Source of the DNA: Dryococelus australis
Taxonomy: Eukaryota; Arthropoda; Insecta; Phasmatodea; Phasmatidae
Reading direction: 5' to 3'
DNA: 64,000 bases
NCBI GenBank assembly: GCA_029891345.1
Contig: CM057009.1
Coordinates: forward strand, 298,879,466 to 298,943,465
Shown here: positions 12,778 to 25,130 of the stretch, piece after piece
Layout: each line of letters opens with the position of its first letter
Numbering within the stretch: the first letter of the stretch is position 1
Notes under the pieces: generated by a model
What the model was told of the DNA's origin: nothing
Seen by the model: only the letters and a program-made list of their open reading frames with translations
Databases searched by the model: none
Program-made: the position numbers and the translations under genes

Positions 12778-13223
12778 TAGTGTAAAAGATGGATCATTTC
12801 GAGCAGCTTCTGCCTCTTCTCATCTAAGTCATATTCTGAATCTGCGATGTCTTCGGGAACTCCAGAGCTAATGGTAGCTACGGCAGTATCATCAACATCT
12901 TCGGGAGTGGTACCTAGAACATCATTGCCGGTATCACCTACTTCTTTAGCTCCAGTACATACATCTCCAACAGACCTACCTGAGCTTTGGCTGAACCACT
13001 AGGCCGTCATCAGTGTCACTTTTGTGATAAGGCATTTACCTTCAACCATGAAGTACGGTAACATGATTGCTTTAATTGTATCACGAATCCCTGTCGTATA
13101 TCATATTTGTGTGACAGGTGTGGTAAGCAGTTCAGCCATAGCGACAGTTTACTCAGACTTGCAAAGACCTGTAAAGCTGAAGTGCATTTCTCGTTCAGTA
13201 CCTCGGTGCCAGATTTACTGTAA
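12778..13223 (+). pseudogene. Broken C2H2-type zinc-finger gene
   Basis: The first part (12778-13002) is open and rich in Ser, Thr and Pro (for example MSSGTPELMVATAV and SLPVSPTSLAPV). A shift of frame then gives two C2H2-like fingers (13005-13223). Finger one starts HQCHFCDKAFTFN and has a TAA before its His. Finger two reads YLCDRCGKQFSHSDSLL and ends AKTC; Leu stands where the zinc-binding His should be. C2H2 fingers bind DNA or RNA, and a Ser/Thr/Pro-rich N-terminus followed by fingers suits a regulator. It could be a host gene relic or a transposon-carried finger gene. The frameshift, stop and lost ligand mark a pseudogene. Confidence 0.6.
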
Positions 13224-13237
13224 GCAGGTCTCTTGTC

Positions 13238-13495
13238 ACTTTTTCTCGAGTTTTTGTTTTCAATGTCATTAAAGTTAATGGGGTCAAGGTCAAGGTTACC
13301 TGTACCCAATATGGTGGCAGTGGTTAGTAAAAAAATATGCTAATTGACTTTTAACAATTTATTCTCTTTTTCTTAAGTTTTTTTGTTTTCAAAGTCATTC
13401 AATGTCACGAGGTAAAGGTCTATGATATCTGCATCTAATATGGTGGTAGTAATCAGTAATGTAATATCAACATATTATTCAAAGATATGAAAGAA
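13238..13495. repeat. First two units of an about 125-bp tandem repeat
   Basis: CTCGAGTTTTTGTTTTCAA near 13245 recurs as CTTAAGTTTTTTTGTTTTC near 13371. Each copy is followed by TCAAGGTCA- or AGGTCT-type motifs and AATATGGTGGYAGT. The same unit forms the larger block at 14600-15660. Confidence 0.75.
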
Positions 13496-14599
13496 TACTA
13501 GAATAGGTACCAAAACTCAATTAACCCTTGACGTTGTTTACTATGAAGGATATGAAAAAGAAGGAATCGGAATCAACGCAAAATGGATACTCCTTAGTCT
13601 CTTAACTTTCTACAGGTGCTAAAAAAAATTATAAGTGATTACCTATTTTGCAACAGAATTTAAAAGATTTTATCTTTTAAAATGATAAATGGATTTACTA
13701 TAAGAATATTAGTCAACCACGTATGCATTAATAGGTAAGAAAAGAAATCCAATTTACTGTCAGGAACACCCTTCGAAGGCGCACTACAAATTAGCCTTCG
13801 CAAAAAGTTCATTAATAATATGGTGTACGCTGGAATTAGCTGTTAATGAGAAAAGAGGTAGTCCACAGCTAGATCTGCGGTTCTCCTCCTGGGTTCGAAT
13901 TTGGTACATCACAACTCCTTGTCGACCGCAATTCCATGACGGCATGGTATTCGACATGCTTCCTTCAGTGAAGGTCCCGGAGTCGACTCCCGACTCAAAC
14001 ACTGAAGCTGTGCACCACTACACTGACCGTGTTCCCGAAGGTGGAACTACTCTTGGTGGCTAGAAGTTATTCGGAAAACGAAATGACGAAGATCTCAACC
14101 CCTTTGAAGGTCGTCGTCGACACCTCGGTTACTGACGACTCAATGATATGCATTTACTTTCTTCTTTTTGCAGACTTCTGTTGCTTAAATTTGTCTACAG
14201 TCAATTATAATAACAACACATATTCAAATTAAATACCAATACTAAATTATCTTTAGTAAAAAACACATTAAATAGGAGCCTTATACTGCTTTTATTTACA
14301 TATACTATCTAATGTTTTTTCGAACATTCTTAACACGTTCCTAACATTACAAAAAAAAAAAAAACGGTTTGTAAAACCAAATATTATCATAGATAAATAC
14401 AGGGTCAAAAATCGCAAATTTATAACTAAGGGATCTGTTTAACATTTATACACCTATTTTACCTTTTGAACTAGATCAAACTTTACACATATGTACAACT
14501 TGTTACATAAGTAATTGCCCAGTGTTAACATCTAGACTATGAGAAAATATATTTATTGACTGTTATTCTAAATGAGAGGGCTTGAAAAAGTGTTCATTT
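13496..14599. other. Unassigned insert between two blocks of the tandem repeat
   Basis: This 1.1 kb separates two blocks of one repeat family. The portion 13780-14130 is richer in GC and includes GGGTTCGAATTTGG, a possible B-box, and an inverted pair GGAGTCGACTCC-like at about 13978. No protein was recognised. It may be an insertion, but I could not define ends or a target duplication. Confidence 0.35.
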
Positions 14600-15660
14600 T
14601 TCCATTAATAGCCCATAGTAGTCAGTAAGGTAATATGCTTGATGACTTTTATGTATTTTTCTCGAGTTTTTGTTTTCTAGGTCATTCGAGGTTATGGGAC
14701 CAAAGTAAAGGTTACCTGGATTCAATATGGTGGTAGTACTCTTTAATGTAATATGCTTGTTGACTTCCATGTAAATTTTCTCGAGTTCTTTTCAAGTTCG
14801 TTTAAGGACACGGGGTCATGTTCAAGTTTATCTGTATCTAATATGGCTGTAGTAGTCCATAATATAACATGTTTTTTGAATTATATGTATTTTCCCCGAG
14901 TTTTTGTTTTCAACTAAATGGGGTCAAGATTAATGTCATGTGCATCTATTATGGTGGTAGTAGTTAGTGATGTAATATGCTTGTTGAGTTTTGTAAATTT
15001 TTTCTAGAGTTTTGGTTTTCAAGATCATTCAAAGTCATCTGCATCTAACATGGTGATAGTAGTCTGTAACAAAATATGCTTATCGACTTTTATGTACTTT
15101 TTTTAGTTTTGGTTTTCAAGGTCATTCAAGGACATGGGATAAAGTTCCAGGTCATCTGCATCTAATATGGCGAGGTCCAGGTCGTCTGCATTTAATATGG
15201 TGGCAGTAGTCTATAATGTAATACGCTTGATGACATTTATGTATTTTTCTCAAGTTTTTGTTTTCAATGTCATTAGAGGTCATGGGGCCAAGGTAAAGTT
15301 TTCCTGCATCCAATATTGTGGTAGTAGTCTGTAATGTAATATGCTTGTTGGCTTTAATGTAGTTTTCCTCGAGTTTTTTTTCAAGGTCTGTTCAAAGTTA
15401 TGAATTCAAGGTCAAGGTTAGCTCCATCTAATATGGTAGTTGTAGTCTGTAATGCTTGTTGACTTTTATGTATTTTTCTCGAGTTTTTGTTTTCCAGGTC
15501 ATGGGGTCAAGGTCATCCGCAACTAATACGGTGATAGTAGTTATTGATATAATATTCTTTCTGAGTTTTGTGAATTTTTTCTCGAGTTTTGGTTTTCAAG
15601 GTCATTCAAAGTCATGGGATCAAGTTCAAGGTCATCTGCATCCAATACGTATGCTACGAT
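14600..15660. repeat. Degenerate tandem repeat, about 100-130 bp unit, AGGTCA-rich
   Basis: About nine units follow one another. Each contains TTTCTCGAGTTTTTGTTTTC, a cluster of (T)CAAGGTCA/CATTCAAGGTCA words, CTGCATCTAATATGGTGG and TAGTAGTCTGTAATGTAATA. Anchors lie near 14655, 14774, 14890, 15000, 15098, 15246, 15366, 15474 and 15577. YCAAGGYCR is the known monomeric binding motif of FTZ-F1/ERR-type nuclear receptors, so these units carry several look-alikes. Whether anything binds is inference. No coding frame persists. Confidence 0.8.
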
Positions 15661-17670
15661 GACTGACAGCACCGAGATGGCTGACTGACTATGGACGGGG
15701 GAGGGTAGACGCCTGCCGACAAATTTGTAGGATGAGGGCGGTAAGGGGAAACCTCAGGAAACTTAATTTTGTAAATAAACTGTTAAATAATTTGTTAATA
15801 AATTTAAAATATATGTTATTTGGAATTTTTTGAATTTTTTGGGTTTTTGGGTTTAAAGGTTTAAGGTCACTCGTTAACGGTCAAGGGTCCTGAGTCCACT
15901 CCTGTCTGCTCTCCTGGCTTGGAGTCACTGACACGCTTCTCCTGAGTCACGAATCTACCTCTTCTGCTCTGTGAAAAGTGGGAATTTTCTAAGGAAAAAC
16001 GGAAAACTTCAAGAGAAAAGAGGGAATTTTAAGGGGAATCTATTTGATTTTAAGGGGAAAAGGGAATTTTTAAGTTAAAAAAGGGAAGTTCCAACATGGC
16101 TGCCAGCCGGCCCCCACTCTGTCGCCAGACGCCGATATGCCTGAAAGTACCAAAACCTACTACTCATAATGATACACATCCTGCATTCAATGAAGAGAAT
16201 CTTCAGGAGTAACCGGCAGAAACAATTTTGACTGATATCGTCAAAATTACTGTGGTCTTCGAAAAATCCTTTACTACATCACCGAAAATGCTGCTAAGCT
16301 ATTTTATTTCTTCAATAATTTGTGAATGGGAAATCCCACGATTAACCTAATAAGTCTCACATTATTATTTTCTTTATCGAAAATTATTCAAACATATTAA
16401 GTTAATACATACACTGGATTACAACATAATTTAAGCGAATTGATTAACTTCACATTATTATATTTAATATATTTATTGCTATGAGTTTTAATTAACTTTT
16501 TTTTTCGCCCTGAAAACTGTAAATCAAGTCACTACTTTTATTTACTCAAACAACACTTGTAATTTTTAAATTGTTCAATATTAGTCAAATGTTTTATTTT
16601 TTTAATGATTATGTGAGATATACACATCTAACATAATTATTTCAAAGTAGGTAAACAATGCTATGTTTGAGATGTTTGCAGGATAGCTTACAGCCTACGT
16701 TATTCAAATTAAAGAAACGTGCAAGTCATATTTTCATAGCCTAAGCTATTGTAAGCATTAGTAATAGACATTGAAATAAATCTGAATTCCAAAAATAACT
16801 GTCTTGATTTTACTGTCTTATCTAAGAATTAAATTTAACAAATAATTATTCATGTTACATTACTAAGAGGAAAAATAAAGGTAGACAGTATCTAGCAATT
16901 CAATCTTGCTTTCCTGCAACATCCTGCATTTCTCCTAAAATATTTTGCTACATCGATCGCATTGCCTCGAGAATTTCAAGTAACTTACTTAAGGGAAAAG
17001 TTACAAACAAACGAAATTTCTTAGAATTTTCACGCATTCATCACCATCATCTAATTTCAGAAGAGAAGTAATATGCTGCAAAACCTGCTCATTGCTGTTA
17101 GTTGTGACAAACAATATGATGTAAATATCTTTTCGTCATCTCAACTCTGGCCGAGAAGCCATACAAAAGTCCCAAATCACGAAGTTAATGAAACATATGC
17201 TAAATTTCAATTACTAAAACGTGAGTTCACTTTTTAGTTAAACTTGACGCACTGTTTGCCAAAAGCAAAGTAACTGCAACATATTCACAAGAAATACACT
17301 TTTCATTTTAAGAGTGATAATTTTTAGAACTGGTAAAGTTCGGCTGTAAGAAACGACACTCACGTTAGCTACAGTTTCCGATGTGAGTCACTCGCAGTAA
17401 ATTAATAAGATCTCTGAAAGAGAGGGTAAACAAAGGTGTGCTTACATCTAAACGTGTGCCACCGTGCAGGTTGGTGACTGAGGGCTATTTTGGGACAGCG
17501 CAGCTAGCCACACCTTAGCGAAATGGCGACGGACGGACAAAAACGTGCAGCTGAAACTTTACACGCTTATTCTCTAAGTGCATAGCTATATTTAGGTAGT
17601 GATATCGTCTGTTCGTCGTGTTAGCTCTTTTCGTAGTATGTGTTTCATTACAAAATGTTACCTAAATATG
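15661..17670. other. Noncoding region
   Basis: Just after the array is a GGGAATTTTAAGGGG-rich stretch (15970-16090) with simple internal repetition. From about 16200 to 17400 the DNA is AT-rich and featureless. No gene was recognised. Confidence 0.5.
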
Positions 17671-18093
17671 GGCTGTTCACTGTAAAATGAGCACCTACGA
17701 AACCCCTGCTTAAGATCCACATGTAAGCACGTTGTGTATTCTTCCACTTTATATAAAATTAACATTGTCGCGGGCCTCATCACTTTATTCATGCGTCGGT
17801 GAAGTGAAACTGTGAAATCATCACGAATGTAGCCCTAAATATCTAACGAATCGGCTCATCTTTACAATTCGTTGCATTAAAAAAACAGAAAGCGAAATTA
17901 ATAACTTAAGTTATCAGAAATGGTTATGTAACACTTTTTATACGACGTTAAGATACGGAACTACTTCCCATCCATCGTTACCAACCTTACTGGGCGCATG
18001 TCATTCAGGGCGCCCGTTAAAATATGTGCAGGTAGCGGCAGCTACTATTTCAAAAGGTTGATTTCAAAAGTGCTCACTTTGTTGTGAACAACC
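17671..18093. mobile_element. 423-bp MITE with terminal inverted repeats
   Basis: The left end reads GGCTGTTCACTGTAAAATGA; the right end on the minus strand reads GGTTGTTCACAACAAAGTGA. They agree at 19 of the first 24 positions by hand count. The same terminus appears at 63954 as GGCTGTTCACGGTAAAGTGA, so this is a repeated family. I could not identify a clear target duplication, so the superfamily is unassigned. There is no coding capacity. Confidence 0.7.
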
Positions 18094-18940
18094 TTTACAC
18101 GGTTTTATTCTAATGGCTGTAGTTATATAAAAAGTCACAAAAAATTAATTTTGAAATAAACCGTTTTGAAGCTCAAACATGTCGTAATTAATTTAAAAAG
18201 GAATATGAAATTGTTTTATTGCTTGAAAGCCAAACTTGGAATCTTTAATTTGTGGAATTCCTTACGTAAATAACAGAGGCCATATTATAACGCACTTTTA
18301 CAAGTTGAGGTTCTCGTGGAAAAGAGAAGAATGGACCCATTTGGTTAAAATTTAGTGGAAACGTAGGTTATATGTAGAAGGGGAAAAAACGCTCATTTTG
18401 ATTTTTGTGGGAGAAGGTTAGATTTTGGGTAATTTTCGGGTAGACAACTTTATACCTAACATTTTAATTACATTTATATCATTTTAATTTGAAATTTTGT
18501 AAAAAAAGAAATTTCAAAATATTATATGAGCATTACCTTAGATAACAGCTGAGTGCTTGTTGAATGTTTAGGAACACTACGAAGAAATTTGTTGGAAGTC
18601 TGGCAATTTGTTTCCTGCAGTTAAGGTTTAACTTCCGGCGGTTTCGATTTTTTTTTGTTAACATAAAATGACTTTATCGTTTGTTGAATCCGAGTGGTCA
18701 TCCATGGAACACTACAGCCGATGTGACGATTTGGGAATCGCCATATAAAATTTATTTATTTTATTTGTATTTTTAGTATATATTTTGATTGTAATTTTTA
18801 TAGCGGTTGGTATTACATGCTGGTAACTTTTAGTGTGTTTGTTAATGATCCTACTATGACCCGACATACATTTATCCCTATACTTTAATAATTTGCTTAT
18901 ATATATATACGGCGGTGGGTGGTTGAGAGAATCTGCTGTG
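18094..18940. other. AT-rich noncoding DNA
   Basis: Nothing recognisable apart from a short TA run near 18899-18910. Confidence 0.55.
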
Positions 18941-18949
18941 TGCGATAGT

Positions 18950-20090
18950 AGTGTAATATTGCGGGACTGAATTATGATCGTGTGGCCGGAAAGTGTCTGT
19001 TAGTCGTCGCGGTAGCTAACTCACCGAAGGACCGATTATGCGTGTTACCAGTCAGCGTCGGGTTAGAGAGAATGGACGGGGTATACGTAACGTCGGACTG
19101 CGACAGTATTTCCACGGCTGTCGTCTTACTTAAATTTGGATTGCACCCGTGTTATACGATAGTGAGCTGACGGTGTCTTGTCGGATTGCGACGAAGTATT
19201 CCCGTGACCGAGCGAGGCGTGAAGTGTGAAGTAACATTGTGAAATGGCGCTCCGCTGGACTACGACACAAGCTGGCGTTTAATATTGCGTGAGACGCAAG
19301 CCTCCTCGGAAAACGTGTGCGAAACTGACTAGAAACATAGACAGGTTTTATAACGTAATCGAGGACTCGGAGTTGGTGAGGAATGAATTATTTGCTGCCA
19401 ATGAAAGTTTGTGCCGAGGTTTTGAACACTATTTAGAGGTGGTTGTACATCGCTAAATGTCCGTAGCTCTATTTTTTTCAACTATGAAAGTCACTGAAAC
19501 AATTACTGGACTTTGGTGTGTAAAACGTGTCGAGGTGAACCCTGACTTTGTGATAATGGCGGAAGTGTTAGAAGTTTGCGCTATGTGCTACTGGACGGTC
19601 GACCTGGTAAAATCGTCGGGACGAATGATGGAAGTCATTTTGGCCGGGGATAACACATTGACTGTTCCGCTAGCCAAAAATTTCGTCGGGTATGTAGGTC
19701 CCCGTCATGGTTGCCGCGGTAAACTTAATATGAGAGCTAGTGTATCGCGAAAGAGCGGCGCAATCTAAGTGTAGTGTCGATGTAAATGATGACCGCGCCC
19801 GCGGGGCGAAAATAGCTGAGCAGAATTCCGGGAGCTGAAAAGTACGACACGACGACGTGGCGCGCAGAGGCGGTCCGACAACTGCATTGCGTCGTGGCCC
19901 GAATAGTCCGGCTGTTTCCTTAACATCGTCAGGCCCATGGTTTGGGCTGCTGCCAAGGTACCGTGATTATAATATTGGTATTTCTTCGTGTCGGAGTGCG
20001 ACACATAACACCGTGGTTAAGATTCGCCAGCGGGCGAACTCAGTGGCTTGTCTGCGGTGGCTTGTAGTTATACATTTTTGGAACTAGTGT
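18950..20090. promoter_or_regulatory. CpG-rich island-like block; possible promoter or first exon
   Basis: CpG dinucleotides are dense here, while the surrounding AT-rich DNA is CpG-poor. Several short open frames lie inside, the longest being 103 codons at 19457-19768 (+), none recognised. Insects with methylated genomes keep CpG mainly where germline DNA is unmethylated, often at promoters, so a transcription start of an undetected host gene is one reading. A young transposon is another. I see no clear TATA box, and no orientation can be assigned. Confidence 0.35.
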
Positions 20091-21240
20091 AAAAGTGTAT
20101 TGTACATAACAATACATCGAGTGAGAGCGAACTTTCCTAACTGATGTAAGAGTCTTTTTTATGCAGTATTTTAAATGTGTTAGCCAGAGATTTTTCAATG
20201 CCACGTGAATTAATGGATTGTAATTTAAAAATTTGATTTGTAGCCACCATAAGTATGAAATTGGAAAACATCCTTTCGTGCATAACTGAAATGGACTTCT
20301 ATCGCTGTTTGGTGTATTTTACGAGTAATTTATTTATAAGTTCATGCAATATCGTGGACGGGGCATGGCACAGATGGGTGTTTAATGTTGAGCACGTCTA
20401 ACTTCATCCAGGGGCGGGGTTGGGGATTGTTGTTGTCTGGGTGACAGAGTGAGGCACACTACCAGCAAGATGAATGCATACAGTTTGTTTCACTAAATAA
20501 TATTTCGCTAGAATTTCATTCTTTCAACGAAAAATAATTAATAAGGGACTGATTGTAAATATAAATTAGCGTCATTTCTGAATCATTCAGAACTTATAAA
20601 GGCTTAAATTTAGACAAAAACTGAAATTATATTAACAGACTTTTAAATAAAAAAAATTCATCAAAACCCAATATTTTGCATTGCAACGAAATATCTATAT
20701 ACACTTTTCGTACGAATGAATATAAATTGTACGTTGTTGACAGTTCTAATAATGTATTTGCTACTTTATAACGAGCTGTGCATGTTGTTAAGTCCGATCC
20801 AGGGTTTCATTGATAGCCATTTATTTTTCTGATTTAATAACTTCTGAGTTTTCACTGAACACATGTTAAACCTATCCTAATAGCACCTGAGTAAATATTT
20901 TTTTTCAGTTATGTTCAGAAAATGCTGTTATCTTTACAGATTACGTTTTAGTATTTGTTAAGAGAATGTACCCATGTCAAACGTTTATAGCCAAGAAAGA
21001 CTTTTATGTATTCAGTTCAAGATAAGCGTTGAAAATAGATTATTTCTAGAAAATATTATACATTTGGTTCTATGACGTCTTAAAATGATGCATAAATAGT
21101 TTCTGATAAGGTGATACATGGCTGTGAAGGTGAATATTATTGTCATTGTAGCTCAGCCGTCTTACAAAGGAAACTGAATGTTAACATATTCCACGTATAA
21201 TGTTCTTTAGTAATTACCATTCCAGCAAAAAAAAAAAGTT
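20091..21240. other. AT-rich noncoding DNA
   Basis: No recognisable feature. Confidence 0.55.
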
Positions 21241-21244
21241 CGGA

Positions 21245-21680
21245 AATGGCAAGGATTTTACCAGTCAATCGACCACGTTAGCAGAAAGTTTCTTAAAATA
21301 CCGTCAGTCTACATACAGTCATTGCAACGGTCTCTCCCTGATGCATGGACAGTTCTTTCTCGAGAAGCATTGCAAACACAAAAGAAAAGAACGCAGGTCT
21401 TCGGGGAAACCGACTCCTGGCAGTCCTACCATTTGTACTACTTTTAATGATACCTCTTAGGATTATAACAGTACAAAATGCTCTCCACTAAAGGGCAGCT
21501 TGTTGGCTCTCTCATAGTACCAGCGTGGAAGGTGACGGGCACAGAACGTACCGTGAAGAACCTGAAGGTGCGGGAAATGCGGTTTTCGCACAGCGGCACT
21601 CTGCTGAGACCGAGGAACTTCACCAGCAGCCAATTGTGTCTGTAGCAGAGAATGACTCTCAGCAAATGATTACATCATAA
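21245..21680 (+). pseudogene. Possible coding remnant, unrecognised
   Basis: Two stretches have protein-like composition in different frames. The first, near 21255-21440, includes SRKFLKIPSVYIQSLQRSLP and TQVFGETDSWQSYH. The second, near 21530-21680, includes YREEPEGAGNAVFAQRHSAE and ends at a TAA after NDSQQMITS. I do not recognise the family. They may be parts of one decayed gene or chance open frames. GC content is higher than in the flanks. Confidence 0.2.
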
Positions 21681-23446
21681 ATTTTACCCCGGCTGCTCCC
21701 GGAATTCCGCTATATACTACGACGGAAATGGATATTACTGCACTAGGGAACTTCAAACAAAGAACACACGGTAAGTGCAATACTTATTATATCAAACCGT
21801 TACTTTGATAATTTAATCTTTTTTTCTGTTTATTCTTTGTCTCAGTCAAATCTTGTGCCTTCTACCGAATGGGTGTTCAAGCATCAGTGAGCAATGAAGA
21901 TAATGTTCTTCGCGAATATTGTTAGGACTACAGCTTCCTCCGGTCCCTCGGTTAAACTGCTTTGCAGCGTGCTCGAACATGTCAATAAATATTTAACAGT
22001 TCAATATTTTTTTTACTTATTCAAAGCTGTTCTGCAGTTGATTTCTTAACAATTATAATTTGAATTTTGCAGTAAACACTCTGTACGCAACCTAACGAGA
22101 TAAGGGAACAATTACATATATCCATTAATTTCCTGTAATATATCCTGGTCTGTTTTTTTTATTATTTTCGCAATTTACAGCAACGAGGACTTACAAATTT
22201 ATATATATATATATATTACCCACATTTTACGGTATTTTTATGTTTTACGCATTTGAAAGGGAAGAACACTTCAAAAACCATTATTCAACCACCATAAAAC
22301 CGAACATTATTTTATTTGGTACATCACAGGGATAGACCTACACATAATACACAGTTTGATACTAAATTATAACAATTATATCCATCGATTATATTACTAA
22401 TGAAAGGTATCCACATTAATTTTTGTGGATTCAGTTAACGCTGCTCTCTCAAATATGTATAAGTAGTTATCGTATAATTGTATACGGATAAACATTTGAT
22501 CACGTATGACAACTGTACAGTTGGCAAAGTTGTATGTAGAGTACATATAGTAACTTAATGATTATTTCAACGGTTGAAGCATTTTCACGTGAACGCGATT
22601 AAATTACATGCAAATCTAACGTATAGCTCATAATCGGTGGTAAAATAAAGGTTTTACACTCATGGTAGTCCAGTTATTTGATATGCCAGAGTGAACTGTT
22701 ATCAATACTGATAATAATTCGGACAGATCATCTGTATTAATATCATGCAGCCACGATAATGTAAGTACCGGCTTACAAACATTGAGAAAGTTATCTGAAT
22801 AACTGATATTTAAGCGGCATGTATTGTTTGTAACACAAACATAGCACCCAAATTTGGATGATATTACTAACCACTGGTTGAAGCAGTACGGGTTCTCGGT
22901 TTACAAGAAAGGCAAAATCATTTTTTTAATTGTCACATATTTATAAGTAAACATCTAATATTTCAGAATTTAACAGGGCAATGGCAATAAAAAAAGACTT
23001 CCTATTATGTTACTGTATATTTTTGAGCAAACAACAGTCACAGAGGTGAGTTACTAGCCGCTAGTAAATCCTAGGGTAGACTCTGGGCTACATTTTTCAA
23101 GCGATTTTTCCTCAGAAATGGATATTTTTACGACATCTGGCTTTGTGTAGTACTTGCCTTTTTGTGAATGTGATTCCATTTATTTGGTTCTCAATACTTC
23201 ATTTACGATAAACTTTTACATGAAAGAAGTTAACAGCCTACAGTGTCATTCGAGAATAGTTCATATCTCAACAACATTCTATAGCCAATGATAGCAAATT
23301 AAGCTAAACATAATATTTCACAATTACGCATTAGCAACGTGATAATAACCGAAAGAACTGATGTTTGGATAACCTGAAACTTTGTTTAAAATAATTACTT
23401 GTGGTACCAACAAATATTTATCTTAACTTAACTTAAAGATAATATT
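21681..23446. other. AT-rich noncoding DNA
   Basis: No recognisable gene. A TA run lies at about 22199-22216. Confidence 0.55.
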
Positions 23447-23745
23447 TCAGCCCTTCTTAACCGAATTACATACCGCATGCTGTATGTGAAAAGTGCACTC
23501 TCTTGTAACTGAACTACTGCTATTAACCCACGCCAAAAATCCAATTTTTGCATTATGTCGGTATGATGTGTTGTAAAAGTTGATTATCGTTTCAAGCGCT
23601 TCCCAATGACTTTTACTATCAGATAACACGCTCTAACTGCCTTTATTCCATCCAAAAATGCCAAAAATGTTGTGCTGTAGAAAAATCTTTGGTAATTTCA
23701 CTAGTAACGAAACCAGCCTTTCTAGCATGAGCAGTATTGTAGGGT
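23447..23745 (-). pseudogene. Possible coding remnant, unrecognised
   Basis: On the minus strand the sequence reads TAHARKAGFVTSEITKDFST followed, after stops, by KSHWEALETIINFYNTSYRH in a nearby frame. The composition is protein-like, and the second piece faintly resembles interior parts of transposon proteins, but I cannot name a family. Stops and frame changes indicate a pseudogene if it was ever coding. Confidence 0.2.
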
Positions 23746-24421
23746 ACCAGTTAATACGACAGTCGTGGCGAACACCTACACCCTATAAAAAATAATGGCT
23801 GCAAACTGAAACGCATACTTGTGAGCATAAGTGTAAGTAGGTATGTTATGTGATCAGATAAGTGTTGAATAAAAACTAGAATTTAAATTCCACGTGACTC
23901 ATATACGTTTAATATATTTGGTTGTTGTTTCATTAGATGCTGTTCAAAAAATCTTCCGAAACTTGTAGAACTTGTATCGTATGCTCCGAAAGCGGTGTAC
24001 CAATCAAATTTGTATTAAAAGTAGTATTTAATTTGGGAGATGGCGCAAAGATAACACAGAGTATGCAAGTTACCACCAAACAGATGTTCTGCTATTATGA
24101 ATTTACTGGCACTAGCCACCTTTGTGTTATACACTTACAATGTCAGAAACCGTAGTTCCAAAGCAAACTCTTAAAAGAATTAGGTCACAGTCATTGTCGC
24201 GGTAGATCAGATTTCACCTCCGCTCTGCGAGGTGCTGTGCTCACATTTTGGTCAGGCTCTGGAGGATATCGGCATGTTTTTTTGCGAAGGGAACAAGAGT
24301 GAAGGATGCCGATTTTAAATCGAGTTTAAAAACTATGTATGCCTATATAAATCCAGTCGAAAAATAAACGTAAATAAAGTTGCCAAGAGTATATTCTGAG
24401 TGATTTACTTGTTTTTACAAG
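23746..24421. other. Noncoding DNA
   Basis: No recognisable feature. A 72-codon open frame at 23937-24155 is unrecognised. Confidence 0.5.
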
Positions 24422-24566
24422 CGCGAATAGTTAAGAGCCTTGCGCAAGATATGAGTTTGCTACATTTATGCAAATGATGTATATGTTCTACATTGCGAAT
24501 AGTTAAGTGCCTTACACAAGATACGTGCCTACTGTGCTTACGCCAATGAGGTGTACGTTCTATATT
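24422..24566. repeat. Two-copy direct repeat, 73-bp period
   Basis: GCGAATAGTTAAGAGCCTTG at 24422 is repeated as GCGAATAGTTAAGTGCCTTA at 24495, and similarity runs through both copies to a shared TGTTCTACATT/CGTTCTATATT end. A third short relative, AATAGTTAAGCGTTTA, is near 25213. Confidence 0.7.
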
Positions 24567-24759
24567 GTGTCAAGCTTTTATATATTACTAAATGTAAATT
24601 GATAAAAAAATTATTAATTTGTAGTTAAGTTCATTATGGCTGCAAGTTATACAAATTCTGTAACTACTACTATATTTTTTTTTTTTATATTTCATTTATA
24701 AATAAAAGCTTGGTTTTTAAATGTCTTATGCTCTTAATTTATTTTACCCGTATAATAAT

Positions 24760-25130
24760 AAATAAATGCGTATGGTGGTGAACCCAGGGCAAGGCAACAC
24801 CCTCCGCGTGATGGGCTTTCCAGCTGGGACCCGTAGGTGCCCGTCGTCCATGAGCATGACACGAAGTGGGGCGAAGTGGGGCCCTGGGATGGAGCGGCGC
24901 TAGAGTGCCAGCGCGGGGGGGGGGGGGGGGGATATCCCGAGGAGGTGGAGCGGAGCTGGAGTGCGGGGCCGTAGGTGGGGGGAGTATCCGGAGGGGGGGG
25001 GGGCGTCGGCAAGCGGCATCGTCCAGCTCGATTCCTACATGCGGGGATCCGGGAGCGGGCCCACCGGGGATCGAACCCAAGTCGCCTTGGTGGGAGGCGA
25101 GTGCACTAGCTACTGCGCCACCCCTGCCCC
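24760..25130 (-). repeat. tRNA-derived SINE with target-site duplication
   Basis: Read on the minus strand, the head is GGGGCAGGGGTGGCGCAGTA, then GGTTCGATCCC as B-box, giving the pol III A- and B-box spacing of a tRNA. The element is flanked by ATTTTACCCGTATAATAAT (24741-24759) and ATTTTATCCGTGTAAGAAT (25131-25149), 16 of 19 matching, which fits a target-site duplication. The body is GC-rich with two poly-C runs. It shares its head and GGATCCCCGCATGTAGGAAT-type body with the copies near 50097-50349 and 55735-55978. Proline-rich reading frames across it are incidental. Confidence 0.8.
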
